From Kitasatospora sp. NBC_01246 (lineage in GTDB: Bacteria > Actinomycetota > Actinomycetes > Streptomycetales > Streptomycetaceae), in the NCBI RefSeq assembly GCF_036226505.1, contig NZ_CP108484.1, positions 6,944,001 to 7,008,000 on the forward strand: a DNA stretch of 64,000 nucleotides, in the 5' to 3' direction. The notes beneath the pieces were generated by a model. It did no database searches. It had not been told where the DNA came from and was given only the letters and a program-made list of their open reading frames with translations. Positions 8,900 to 17,048 of this stretch are shown here, in pieces. The position numbers and the translations under genes were made by a program. The first letter of the stretch is position 1; each line of letters opens with the position of its first letter.

Positions 8900-9988
8900 A
8901 TGGACCTGCACAACCCGCCCCCGGACCTCTACGGCCGCCCCCGCGCGGACCGGTTCATGCGAGGCCTGACCGCCTTCGGCGACCGCTACACCCCCGCGCT
9001 GGGCGGCCCGCTGCTGCGCCGCAGCCCCCGGCGCCCGTTCGGCCGCCCCACCCCGGCGCTGCAGCTGGTGGTGACCGCCCGTCGGACGATCGCCACCGAC
9101 GTCGTCGAGCTGCTGCTCGGCGACCCCTCCGGCGGGGCGCTCCCGCCCTGGCAGCCCGGCGCGCACCTGCGCCTCGCGCTGCCCTCGGGCCGCGAGCGGC
9201 ACTACTCGCTCTGCGGCGACCCGGGCGACCGGCGGGCCTACCGGGTCGCGGTCCGCCGGCTGCCCGGGGGAGGCGGCGGGTCGGAGGAGATCCACCGCGA
9301 GCTGCACCCCGGCACCCGGCTGACCGCCCGCCGCCCGCGCAACGGCTTCGCCTTCTGCGCCGAGCCGGCCGTCCTGCTGCTGGCCGGCGGCATCGGGATC
9401 ACCCCGCTGCTGCCGATGGTCCACGAGGCCCGGCGGCACGGCCTGGACTGGCACCTCGTCCACGTCGGCCGCAGCGCCGACACCCTCCCCTACGCGGAGC
9501 TGCTGCGCGGCCTCGACCCGGGCCGGGTCCACCTGCGCACCGACGACGAGCACGGCGGGGTGCCCACCGGCGCCGAGCTGCTGGCCCACGCCCCGCGCGG
9601 CGCCGCCGTCTACTGCTGCGGCCCGGCCCCCATGCTGACCGCCGTCCAGCGCGCGCTGGACGGATCGCCGGCCCGGGCCCTGCACTTCGAGCGGTTCGGC
9701 GCCGCCCCGGTCACCGGCGGCGAGCCGTTCGCCGTCCAGCTCGGCACGGACGGCCCGGTGCTGGACGTCCCCGCCGACCGGTCCGCCCTGGACGTGCTCC
9801 GCGAGGCCCGTCCGGACCTGCCGTACTCCTGCCACCAGGGCTTCTGTGGCACCTGCGAGGTCCGGCTGGTGGCCGGCGCCGCGGACCACCGCGACCGCCG
9901 CCTCACCCCCGAGCAGCGCGCCGCCGGCGCCCTGCTGCCCTGCGTCTCCCGGGCCGCCGGGGGCGAGACCCTCGTCCTGGACCTCTAG
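8900..9988 (+). CDS. Ferredoxin reductase with C-terminal 2Fe-2S domain
   Basis: Passes electrons from NAD(P)H through flavin to a plant-type 2Fe-2S cluster. In order: a flavin-binding barrel with RHYSLCGD near residue 98, an NAD-binding lobe with GGIGITPLLP near 162, and a C-terminal ferredoxin domain with cluster ligands C311, C316, C319 and C348. The layout is that of phthalate dioxygenase reductase-like proteins (362 residues). Partner is most likely the ferritin-like protein encoded 19 bases upstream. AGGAGAG precedes the ATG. Confidence 0.85.
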   Translation: MDLHNPPPDLYGRPRADRFMRGLTAFGDRYTPALGGPLLRRSPRRPFGRPTPALQLVVTARRTIATDVVELLLGDPSGGALPPWQPGAHLRLALPSGRERHYSLCGDPGDRRAYRVAVRRLPGGGGGSEEIHRELHPGTRLTARRPRNGFAFCAEPAVLLLAGGIGITPLLPMVHEARRHGLDWHLVHVGRSADTLPYAELLRGLDPGRVHLRTDDEHGGVPTGAELLAHAPRGAAVYCCGPAPMLTAVQRALDGSPARALHFERFGAAPVTGGEPFAVQLGTDGPVLDVPADRSALDVLREARPDLPYSCHQGFCGTCEVRLVAGAADHRDRRLTPEQRAAGALLPCVSRAAGGETLVLDL

Positions 9989-10002
9989 CACTGGAGCCCG
10001 CC

Positions 10003-10887
10003 GTGCTGCTTCGCCCCCCGGCCGTCCCCCGCACCCCGGCCTTCCCGTTCACCGACCACGACCTGGACCGCTTCCGCGAGGTCCAGCAACTCGCCTACCA
10101 CTGCGCCGAACAGGTCGCCGCCTGGATCGAACCGGGGGTGACCGAGCGGCAGGCCACCGCCGAGCTGCGCCGGTGCCTGGTCGCCGCCGGCGTGCAGGAC
10201 TTCTTCCACGTCCCCTTCGCCTGGTTCGGCGACCGCACCGCCTTCCGGCACTTCCGCACCCCGCTGCAGTTCTTCGCCGGCGACCGCCGGCTGGAGGACG
10301 GCATGCCGTACGTCCTGGACTGCGCGCCGATCGTGGACGGCTACACCGCCGACATCGGCTACGGCGGCAAGGTCGGCGAGAACCCGGTCTGGGACCGGCT
10401 GGCCGCCGACCTCCGGGTCTACCGCGAGCTGATCCTCACCGAGGTCCGCGCCCGCCGCCCGCTCGACGAGGTGTACGCGGCGGTGGACGCGCAGATCGCC
10501 GCGCACGGCTACGACAACCGCCACCGGGTCTACCCGGGCCGGGTGATCGGCCACCAGGTCACCCGGACCACCAGCCGCGGCCCGGCCGGGGTGAACGTCC
10601 TCGGCTTCGGGGTGCGTACACTCCAGACGCTCGGCCGCGAGCTGATCGGCGAGCGCCTCCAGGGCCGCTCCCCGCTCTGGGCGGACGGCCGGTCCTCCCG
10701 GCACGCGCCGACCCCGGGCCTGTGGGCGGTGGAGCCGCACATCGGGTTCCGCGCGGTGGGCATCAAGTTCGAGGAGCTGCTGGTGGTCACCGAGGACGAC
10801 GCGTACTGGCTCGACGACGACCTGCCGCACGTGCGGCGCTGGACCGCTGCCCACGCCGAGGCGACCGCCCAGGAGGCGACCCGATGA
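10003..10887 (+). CDS. M24-family (aminopeptidase P-like) protein
   Basis: A 294-residue pita-bread-fold protein of the Xaa-Pro aminopeptidase/creatinase group without the N-terminal creatinase domain. All five metal ligands can be placed: D106 and D117 in LDCAPIVDGYTADIG, H183 in IGHQV, E243 in EPHIG and E257 in KFEELLVV. The usual GHGIG around the histidine is changed to GHQVT, and a long insertion precedes EPHIG, so substrate may differ from proline peptides. Starts with GTG 14 bases after the reductase and overlaps the next gene by ATGA. Its reason for being in this operon is unknown. Confidence 0.75.
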   Translation: MLLRPPAVPRTPAFPFTDHDLDRFREVQQLAYHCAEQVAAWIEPGVTERQATAELRRCLVAAGVQDFFHVPFAWFGDRTAFRHFRTPLQFFAGDRRLEDGMPYVLDCAPIVDGYTADIGYGGKVGENPVWDRLAADLRVYRELILTEVRARRPLDEVYAAVDAQIAAHGYDNRHRVYPGRVIGHQVTRTTSRGPAGVNVLGFGVRTLQTLGRELIGERLQGRSPLWADGRSSRHAPTPGLWAVEPHIGFRAVGIKFEELLVVTEDDAYWLDDDLPHVRRWTAAHAEATAQEATR

Positions 10888-12605
10888 CCACCACCCGCCG
10901 CCGCACCGTCCACTCCGGCGGGCTGCCGCTCGCCGTCTTCGAGGACGGCGACCCCGACGCGCCCACCGTCCTGCTGGTGCACGGCTACCCGGACACCCAC
11001 GTGGTCTGGGACGACATCGCCGCCGACCTCGCCCGCGACCACCACGTGGTCCGCTACGACGTGCGCGGCGCCGGCGAGTCCGGAGCGCCCGACTCGCGCG
11101 AGGGCTACCGGCTGGAGCACCTGGCCGCCGACCTCTTCGCGGTCGCCGACGCGGTCAGCCCGGACCGCCCGGTGCACGTGGTCGCCCACGACTGGGGCTC
11201 GCTGCAGTCCTGGGAGGCCGTCACCTCGCCCGGCGCCGAGCGGCGGCTCGCCTCCTACACCACGATGTCCGGCCCCTGCCTGGACCACATCGGCCACTGG
11301 ATGCGCGAGCGCTACCGCCGCCCCACCCCGCGCCACCTGCGGCAACTGCTCGCGCAGGGCGTGCACTCCTGGTACATCACGGCCTTCCACCTGCCCTACC
11401 TCGCCCCCGGCATCTGGCGGCTCGGCCTGGCCCGCGCCTGGCCCCGGGTGCTGCGCGACCTGGAGGCCGTCACCCCGCGGCCCGGCCACCCGCAGCCCAC
11501 CCTGCGGCGGGACGCGGTGCGCGGCATCGAGCTCTACCGGGCCAACATGCGCCCCACCCTGCGCAATCCGCGCGAGCGGCCCACCGAGGTGCCGGTCCAG
11601 CTGATCACCCTCACCCGGGACCACTACGTCGGCGAGTACCTCTCCGAGGGGCTGGAGCGCTGGGTGCCCAGGCTGACCCGCCGCTCCCTGCACGCCACCC
11701 ACTGGTCCGCCCTCCTGGAGAAGGGAACCGCCGTGGCCGGGATGGTCCGCGAGTTCACCGCCGGTGTCGACGCCGGACAGGCCCCCGACCCGGCCGGCGA
11801 CGGCCCGCTGGTCGTCATCACCGGCGGCGGCAGCGGCATCGGCCGGGCCACCGCGCTCGCCTTCGCCGAGGAGGGCGCCCGGGTGGTGATCTGCGACCTC
11901 GACCACGATGCCGCCCGGCGCACCGCCGAACTCGCCTCCCTGCTCGGCCCCCAGGCGCACGCCTACCGGGTCGACGTCAGCGACGGCGCCGCCGTCGACG
12001 CCTTCGCCGAGGCGGTCGCCGCCGCGCACGGCGTCCCCGACGTGGTGGTCAACAACGCGGGCATCGGCCACTCCGGGACGTTTCTGGAGACCACCGAGAA
12101 GGAGTGGCAGCGCGTCCTGGACGTCAACCTCTGGGGCGTGATCCACGGCTGCCGCGCCTTCGGCTCGCTGATGGCCGACCGCGGCCTGGGCGGGCACATC
12201 GTCAACCTCGCCTCGGCCGCCGCCTACCTGCCGTCCAAGGCGCTCACCGCCTACGCCACCAGCAAGGCGGCCGTGTTCATGCTCTCCGACTGCCTGCGCG
12301 CCGAACTGGCCGGGCACGGCATCGGCGTCTCGACCATCTGCCCCGGCATCGTCAACACCAACATCACCCGCACCTCCACCTTCTCCGCCACCAGCGCCGA
12401 CCAGCAGGCGGCCAAGCAGGCCCGCGCCGCGAAGCTCTACGCCCGCCGGGGCTTCCCGCCGGAGAAGGTCGCCACCGCGATCCTGCACGCCGTCCGCACC
12501 GGCAAGCCGGTCGTCCCCGTCACCCCCGAGGCCAAGGCCGCCCGCTTCCTCAGCCGCCTCTCCCCGGGCCTGTTGCGCCTGGCGGCCCGCCTCAACGTGA
12601 CCTGA
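10884..12605 (+). CDS. Alpha/beta hydrolase-short-chain dehydrogenase fusion (EphD-like)
   Basis: A 573-residue two-domain enzyme. Residues 1-300 are an epoxide-hydrolase-type alpha/beta hydrolase: HGYPD oxyanion motif near 33-37, nucleophile D103 in HDWGS, catalytic histidine in THW near 272. Residues 305-573 are a short-chain dehydrogenase: TGGGSGIG near 313-320, NNAG, and Y457-xxx-K461. The same fusion order is known in mycobacterial EphD, linked to mycolic acid metabolism; streptomycetes lack mycolates, so the substrate here must differ, probably a lipid. AGGAGG precedes the ATG, which overlaps the M24 gene stop. Confidence 0.85.
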   Translation: MTTTRRRTVHSGGLPLAVFEDGDPDAPTVLLVHGYPDTHVVWDDIAADLARDHHVVRYDVRGAGESGAPDSREGYRLEHLAADLFAVADAVSPDRPVHVVAHDWGSLQSWEAVTSPGAERRLASYTTMSGPCLDHIGHWMRERYRRPTPRHLRQLLAQGVHSWYITAFHLPYLAPGIWRLGLARAWPRVLRDLEAVTPRPGHPQPTLRRDAVRGIELYRANMRPTLRNPRERPTEVPVQLITLTRDHYVGEYLSEGLERWVPRLTRRSLHATHWSALLEKGTAVAGMVREFTAGVDAGQAPDPAGDGPLVVITGGGSGIGRATALAFAEEGARVVICDLDHDAARRTAELASLLGPQAHAYRVDVSDGAAVDAFAEAVAAAHGVPDVVVNNAGIGHSGTFLETTEKEWQRVLDVNLWGVIHGCRAFGSLMADRGLGGHIVNLASAAAYLPSKALTAYATSKAAVFMLSDCLRAELAGHGIGVSTICPGIVNTNITRTSTFSATSADQQAAKQARAAKLYARRGFPPEKVATAILHAVRTGKPVVPVTPEAKAARFLSRLSPGLLRLAARLNVT

Positions 12606-12618
12606 GGGACCGGCCGGT

Positions 12619-12662
12619 GGGCCTGTGATATCGGGTAGGCTGGAAATCGATATCACAGGCCC
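12619..12662 (+). promoter_or_regulatory. vapBC promoter with 15-bp palindromic operator
   Basis: GGGCCTGTGATATCG (12619-12633) and CGATATCACAGGCCC (12648-12662) are exact inverted repeats flanking TAGGCT at 12636-12641, a good -10 box. The arms bracket the promoter 22 bases before vapB, the classic layout for autoregulation by an antitoxin-toxin complex. Confidence 0.8.
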
Positions 12663-12683
12663 AGCTCGCTCGGGAAGCCCGCC

Positions 12684-12881
12684 ATGGCTCGCACCGTGAT
12701 AGACGTCGACGACACGCTCCTCGCCGAGGCCGCGGAGATCTTCGGGACGACCACCAAGGTCGCCACGGTCAACGCGGCCCTGGAGGACGGGATCAAGCGC
12801 CGCAAGCGCGAGTCCTTCTTCACCTGGCTCTCCGAGGGCGGACTGCCCTACCTCACCGGCCAGGCGCACCCGGGTGAGTGA
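12684..12881 (+). CDS. vapB: VapB-type antitoxin
   Basis: A 65-residue protein with the VapB start MARTVIDVDDTLLAEAAEIFGTTTKVATVNAAL, i.e. a beta strand followed by the ribbon-helix-helix DNA-binding fold, and a basic/acidic C-terminal tail that would wrap the toxin. Overlaps the toxin gene by 8 bases. Expected to bind the palindrome at 12619-12662 and repress its own operon. Confidence 0.88.
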   Translation: MARTVIDVDDTLLAEAAEIFGTTTKVATVNAALEDGIKRRKRESFFTWLSEGGLPYLTGQAHPGE

Positions 12882-13290
12882 GCGCTTCCTGATCGACAAG
12901 TCGGCCTTCGCCCGGTACCCGAAACCTGCCGCACGCGCCGCGATCGAGCCGCTGCACAACGCCGGACTCCTCGCCGTCTGCGGGGCCGTCGAGCTGGAGG
13001 TCATGCACAGCGCCCGCTCGAAGGCCGATGCCGAGCGCATTCGCGAAGGAATGCGCGGCTTCGACTGGCTTCCGACGCCGGACGAGGTCTGGGACCGGGC
13101 GATCGAGGTGCGGGCACGACCGACGGCCGCCGGCAACTGGCGGGCCCTGTCGGTCGCGGACCTCGTCATCGCCGCCACGGCCGAGCGTCACGGCGCGACC
13201 GTCCTGCACTACGACGGTGACTACGACATGATCGCCGCCGTGACCGGTCAGTCCACCCGCTGGGTCGTTCCGCCGGGTACGGCCGACTGA
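12874..13290 (+). CDS. vapC: VapC-type PIN-domain toxin
   Basis: A 138-residue PIN-domain ribonuclease. The acidic metal site is readable as D8 (FLIDKSAF), E40 (VELEV), D96 (VADLVIAA) and the D114-G-D116-Y-D118 stretch. The start is a GTG inside the antitoxin gene. VapC toxins cut specific RNAs, often initiator tRNA or rRNA; the target here cannot be read from sequence. Confidence 0.88.
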   Translation: MSERFLIDKSAFARYPKPAARAAIEPLHNAGLLAVCGAVELEVMHSARSKADAERIREGMRGFDWLPTPDEVWDRAIEVRARPTAAGNWRALSVADLVIAATAERHGATVLHYDGDYDMIAAVTGQSTRWVVPPGTAD

Positions 13291-13467
13291 CCCGCCCCCC
13301 GCGGCGCCGGGAGCCTGCCGCGTGCGCTCGTACGTCGTCGCGGGTGGCCGCATCGACGGGCCGGCGGCGAAGACATGATGCCGCCGCCCGACGGCACGGC
13401 GCGGTAAGTCCCGGATTCCCGGGGCAGCATCCATGGTGTCGGAGGAAGCACGAGCGAAGGACGGGAC

Positions 13468-14382
13468 ATGGCGCAGCCGCTCACGGGCAAGGTCGCCCTG
13501 GTCGCCGGGGCGACCCGGGGGGCCGGGCGGGGGATCGCGGTGCAGCTGGGGGCCGCCGGGGCGACGGTCTACGCGACCGGGCGCAGTGCCGGCGGGCACC
13601 GCTCGGAGTACGGGCGGGCGGAGACCCTGGAGGAGACGGCGGCACTGGTCACCGCGGCCGGCGGCCGGGGGATCGCGGTCCGCGCGGACCACCTCGTCCC
13701 CGCCGAGGTCGAGGCCGTGGCGCGGCGGATCGAGGCCGAGCAGGGCGGGCTCGACGTCCTGGTCAACGACATCTGGGGCGGCGAGAACCTCTTCGAGTGG
13801 GAGAGCCCGGTCTGGGAGCACGACCTGGACAACGGGCTGCGCCTGCTGCGCCTGGCCGTCGAGACGCACGTGATCACCAATCACCACCTGCTGCCGCTGC
13901 TGCTGAGCCGCCCGGGCGGTCTGGTGGTGGAGATGACCGACGGCACCGCCGACTACAACGCCACCCGTTACCGGAACTCGCTCTGCTACGACCTCGCCAA
14001 GTCCTCGGTGCTGCGGATGGCCTTCGCGCTGGGCCACGAGCTGGCCCCGCGCGGGGCGACGGCGGTCGCGCTGACCCCCGGCTGGCTGCGCTCCGAGATG
14101 ATGCTGGAGCACTTCGGCGTCACCGAGGAGAACTGGCGCGACGCGACCGCGAAGCAGCCCGGCTTCGGCGTCTCGGAGTCGCCCGGCTACGTCGGCCGCG
14201 CCGTGGTGGCGCTGGCCTGCGACCCCGGGGTGGCGCGCTTCAACGGCAGCTCGCTCTCCAGCGGCGCCCTGGCGAAGGAGTACGGCTTCACCGACCTGGA
14301 CGGCAGCCGCCCGGACGCCTGGCGCTACCTGGTCGACCAGGAGACGGCGGACGGCCCGCTGGACCCGGCCGGCTACCGCTGA
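13468..14382 (+). CDS. Short-chain dehydrogenase/reductase
   Basis: A 304-residue SDR with cofactor motif AGATRGAGRG at the N-terminus (alanine in place of the first threonine), the structural motif VNDIWGGE in place of NNAG, and active-site YDLAKSS. The long insert HRSEYGRAETLEE and the C-terminal VARFNGSSLSSGALAKEYGF resemble DHRS1-like reductases. GAAGGAC lies before the ATG. The 177-base spacer upstream shows nothing clear. Substrate unknown. Confidence 0.8.
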   Translation: MAQPLTGKVALVAGATRGAGRGIAVQLGAAGATVYATGRSAGGHRSEYGRAETLEETAALVTAAGGRGIAVRADHLVPAEVEAVARRIEAEQGGLDVLVNDIWGGENLFEWESPVWEHDLDNGLRLLRLAVETHVITNHHLLPLLLSRPGGLVVEMTDGTADYNATRYRNSLCYDLAKSSVLRMAFALGHELAPRGATAVALTPGWLRSEMMLEHFGVTEENWRDATAKQPGFGVSESPGYVGRAVVALACDPGVARFNGSSLSSGALAKEYGFTDLDGSRPDAWRYLVDQETADGPLDPAGYR

Positions 14383-14480
14383 GCGAGGCCGCGGGGCGCG
14401 GCCGGGCGCGCCGTGGCCGCTCCGGGCCGGGCATTTGGTACCCAGGAGTTCCATCACCCAGCGGAAGCGAGGGAACCCCC

Positions 14481-14684
14481 ATGGCCACCGGCACCGTGCA
14501 GTCCTACCACGCCGACCACGGCTACGGCCTGATCACCCCCGACGAGGACGGCCCCGCCCTCTACGTCTACTTCGACTCGATCCTGGCCGAGGGCGACCGC
14601 GTCCTCACCGAGGGGCGGCGGGTGGAGTACCAGCCGATGGAGCAGGAGGGGCGCTGGGTGGCCGAGCGGGTGCGCCCGCTCTGA
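14481..14684 (+). CDS. Divergent cold-shock-domain protein
   Basis: A 67-residue single-domain OB-fold protein. GTVQSYHADHGYGLITPDEDGP and ALYVYFDSI line up with the RNP1 (KGFGFI) and RNP2 (VFVH) regions of CspA, but the usual lysine-tryptophan start KWF is QSY and the RNP1 phenylalanines are replaced by tyrosine and leucine. A nucleic-acid role is probable but weaker binding is possible. GGAAGCGAGGG precedes the ATG. Too small and embedded in a longer open frame, so easily missed by automated calling. Confidence 0.75.
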   Translation: MATGTVQSYHADHGYGLITPDEDGPALYVYFDSILAEGDRVLTEGRRVEYQPMEQEGRWVAERVRPL

Positions 14685-14732
14685 CCCGCGGTCGGCCCGC
14701 CCCGGCCGGCCGAGGCCCTACGATCAAGGCCC

Positions 14733-15353
14733 ATGGAGATGACGACCGCCCTGTGGTCCTTCGCCCTCGTGGTGGGACTGCTCACGCTCACGCCCGGGAT
14801 CGACACCGCGCTGGTGCTGCGCACCTCCGCCCTGGGGGAGCGCCGGCAGGCCTGGGGCGTGGTGCTCGGCATCCAGACCGGGACCCTGATCTGGGGCACC
14901 CTCACCTCGGCCGGGGTGACCGCCCTGCTGACCGCCTCCCACCTGGCGTACGAGGTCCTGCGCTGGACCGGCGCCGCGTACCTGGTCTGGATGGGGATCG
15001 GCCTGCTGCGCAACCGGGGTGGCGGGGCCGAACCGGAGCGGCTGCCGACCGGCGGCGGGGTCCGGTCCGGGTGGCGGCGCGGCACGCTCACCAATCTGCT
15101 CAATCCCAAGGTCGGCGTCTTCTACGTCGCCGTGCTGCCGCAGTTCATCCCCGCGGGGGCCCCGCACTTCGCCGCCGGGGTGGCCCTGACCTGCGTCCAC
15201 GTCGTGGAGGGCCTGCTCTGGTCGGCCGTGCTGGTGGGCTTCGCCAGGGCGGTGCGCGGCTGGCTGAGCCGGCCCGCCGCGCGCCGGCTGCTGGACCGGG
15301 TGACGGGTGCGGTGGTGGTGGGCTTCGGGGTGCGGCTGGCGCTCTCGGAGTAG
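14733..15353 (+). CDS. LysE/RhtB-family amino acid exporter
   Basis: A 206-residue membrane protein with about six transmembrane segments. Family signatures: LTPGIDTALVLRTSALGERRQAWG at the first helix and TNLLNPKVGVFYVAVLPQF in the middle. Exports amino acids or related small metabolites; substrate not predictable. Confidence 0.85.
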   Translation: MEMTTALWSFALVVGLLTLTPGIDTALVLRTSALGERRQAWGVVLGIQTGTLIWGTLTSAGVTALLTASHLAYEVLRWTGAAYLVWMGIGLLRNRGGGAEPERLPTGGGVRSGWRRGTLTNLLNPKVGVFYVAVLPQFIPAGAPHFAAGVALTCVHVVEGLLWSAVLVGFARAVRGWLSRPAARRLLDRVTGAVVVGFGVRLALSE

Positions 15354-15411
15354 CCCGCCCGGCGCGCTGCCCGACGTCACCCGGGTGGTGGCGCCGGATG
15401 GCCGGGCGGGC
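15353..15411 (+). terminator. 11-bp inverted repeat after lysE-like gene
   Basis: GCCCGCCCGGC (15353-15363) pairs exactly with GCCGGGCGGGC (15401-15411), starting at the stop codon of the exporter gene. The 37-base loop makes simple termination uncertain. Confidence 0.35.
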
Positions 15412-15462
15412 GGGGGCGGGGCTGCATGGGAGGCGACGGAGCCCATCCGACGGGAGCAGCGC

Positions 15463-15756
15463 ATGGCCATCATCGTGATGTTCGAATTCCCCGGTACCAC
15501 CCGGGACCAGTACGAGGAGGCGGTGGACCGGCTGACCGGCGGCACCGGGCTGAACGCGCCCTCGGACTGGCCGGTGCGCGGGCTGGTCCTGCACGTGTCC
15601 GGTCCGACGCCGGGCGGCGGCTGGCACGTCACCGAAGTGTGGGAGTCCCGGGAGGCCTTCGAGCACTTCTCGGCGGTGCTGCTGCCGATCCTCCAGGAGG
15701 TCGGCATCCCGGCCGCACCGCCGCTGATCCGCGAGGTCCACGACGTCGTGCGGTGA
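15463..15756 (+). CDS. Small dimeric alpha/beta-barrel protein (antibiotic biosynthesis monooxygenase-like)
   Basis: A 97-residue protein with the ferredoxin-like pattern of ABM-type proteins: MAIIVMFEFPGTTRDQYEEAVDRL, a middle GWHVTEVWESREAFEHFSAVLLPIL motif, and a short end strand. Such proteins act as dimers and include quinone-forming monooxygenases and proteins of unknown role. GGGAG precedes the ATG. It converges on xdhC with only 24 bases between. Confidence 0.6.
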   Translation: MAIIVMFEFPGTTRDQYEEAVDRLTGGTGLNAPSDWPVRGLVLHVSGPTPGGGWHVTEVWESREAFEHFSAVLLPILQEVGIPAAPPLIREVHDVVR

Positions 15757-15780
15757 CGGCGGGGCCGGGCCGCGCCGCGG

Positions 15781-16965
15781 TCAGGCCGCGTGGGACCGCG
15801 CGTCCCCGGTGGCCGGACCGGCCGCCCGCGCCAGGTCGTGGTGGATCGGCCCCTCGCCGCGGCTCAACGGCAGGCAGCTGCCGCCGCGCCGGTGGGCGAC
15901 GATCTCGGCGGCGACCGAGACGGCGGTCTCCTCGGGGGTCCGGGCACCGAGGTCCAGGCCGATCGGCGAGCGCAGCCGGCCGATCTCGGCGTCGGTCAGG
16001 CCGACCTCGCGCAGCCGGGTGTCGCGGTCCCGGTGGGTGCGGCGCGAGCCCATCGCGCCGATGTAGCCGACCGGCAGCCGCAGCGCGCGCTCCAGCAGCG
16101 GGATGTCGAACTTGGCGTCGTGGGTGAGGACGCAGAGCACCGTCCGCCCGTCGATCCGGTCCAGCTGGGAGTCCAGGTAGCGGTGCGGCCAGTCGACCAC
16201 CACCTGGTCGGCGTCGGGGAAGCGCCGCTCGGTGGCGAAGACCGGCCGGGCGTCGCAGACGGTGACGTGGTAGCCGAGGAACTTGCCGATCCGCACCACG
16301 GCGGCGGCGAAGTCGATCGCCCCGAAGACGATCATCCGCGGCGCGGGGACGTAGGACTCGACGAAGAAGGTGACGGTCCCCTGCTCCCGGTCGTCGCAGG
16401 GGCGTCCGTCGAGGCCGAGGACCAGTCGGCCGGTGCGCCCGGCGTCCAGCATGGCGCGGGCCTCGGCGACCACGGCGCGCTCCAGCGGGGCCACGGTGGT
16501 GGGCGCGGGGGAGAGGGCCCCGTGGTGGGTGTCGGCGGTGACGGCGACGGTGGCGCCGACCAGCGCGCCGGGGCCGTCGATCACCCGGGCCAGGGCGACC
16601 GGGGTGCCGGAGGCGAGGTAGGTGATGCCGGCGTCGAGTGCGGGGTCGGTGCCGGGGACGACCGGCTGGACGAAGACGTCCAGCACGCCACCGCAGGTCA
16701 GGCCGACCGCGAAGGCGTCCTCGTCGCTGTAGCCGAAGCGTTCCAGCACCGGCCGGCCGGACTCGATGGCGGCCTGGCAGAGCTCGTAGACGGCTCCCTC
16801 GACGCAGCCGCCGGAGACGCTGCCGATCGCCTCGCCGGCCGCGTCGACGGCGAGCGCGGCACCCGGGTCGCGCGGCGCGCTGCCGGAGACCCCGACCACC
16901 GTGGCCACGGCGAAGGAACGCCCGGACGCGTGCCAGGCCTGCAGCTGCTCGGCGATGTCGTGCAT
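15781..16965 (-). CDS. xdhC: XdhC-family xanthine dehydrogenase maturation factor
   Basis: Binds and helps sulfurate molybdenum cofactor before insertion into xanthine dehydrogenase. A 394-residue two-domain protein: N-terminal XdhC/CoxI domain with GSAPRDPGAAL and SVSGGCVEGAVYE, and C-terminal Rossmann domain with YIGAMGSRRTHRDR and DLGARTPEETAVSVAAEI. The start ATG at 16965 is preceded by AAGGAG. It lies 83 bases after the purine permease with a terminator-like hairpin between, so expression may rely on read-through or a promoter at about 16966-17007. Confidence 0.9.
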   Translation of the reverse strand: MHDIAEQLQAWHASGRSFAVATVVGVSGSAPRDPGAALAVDAAGEAIGSVSGGCVEGAVYELCQAAIESGRPVLERFGYSDEDAFAVGLTCGGVLDVFVQPVVPGTDPALDAGITYLASGTPVALARVIDGPGALVGATVAVTADTHHGALSPAPTTVAPLERAVVAEARAMLDAGRTGRLVLGLDGRPCDDREQGTVTFFVESYVPAPRMIVFGAIDFAAAVVRIGKFLGYHVTVCDARPVFATERRFPDADQVVVDWPHRYLDSQLDRIDGRTVLCVLTHDAKFDIPLLERALRLPVGYIGAMGSRRTHRDRDTRLREVGLTDAEIGRLRSPIGLDLGARTPEETAVSVAAEIVAHRRGGSCLPLSRGEGPIHHDLARAAGPATGDARSHAA

Positions 16966-17007
16966 GTCGGGGAGCTCCTTAACATCTCGGAAGACGGAAC
17001 GGGAGGT

Positions 17008-17041
17008 GCCGCCGTACGGGAAACGATTCCCGTACGGCGGC
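17008..17041 (-). terminator. Hairpin after the purine permease
   Basis: GCCGCCGTACGGG (17008-17020) and CCCGTACGGCGGC (17029-17041) form a perfect 13-bp stem with an 8-base loop, 7 bases beyond the permease stop on the minus strand. Confidence 0.75.
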
Positions 17042-17048
17042 GGTGCTG

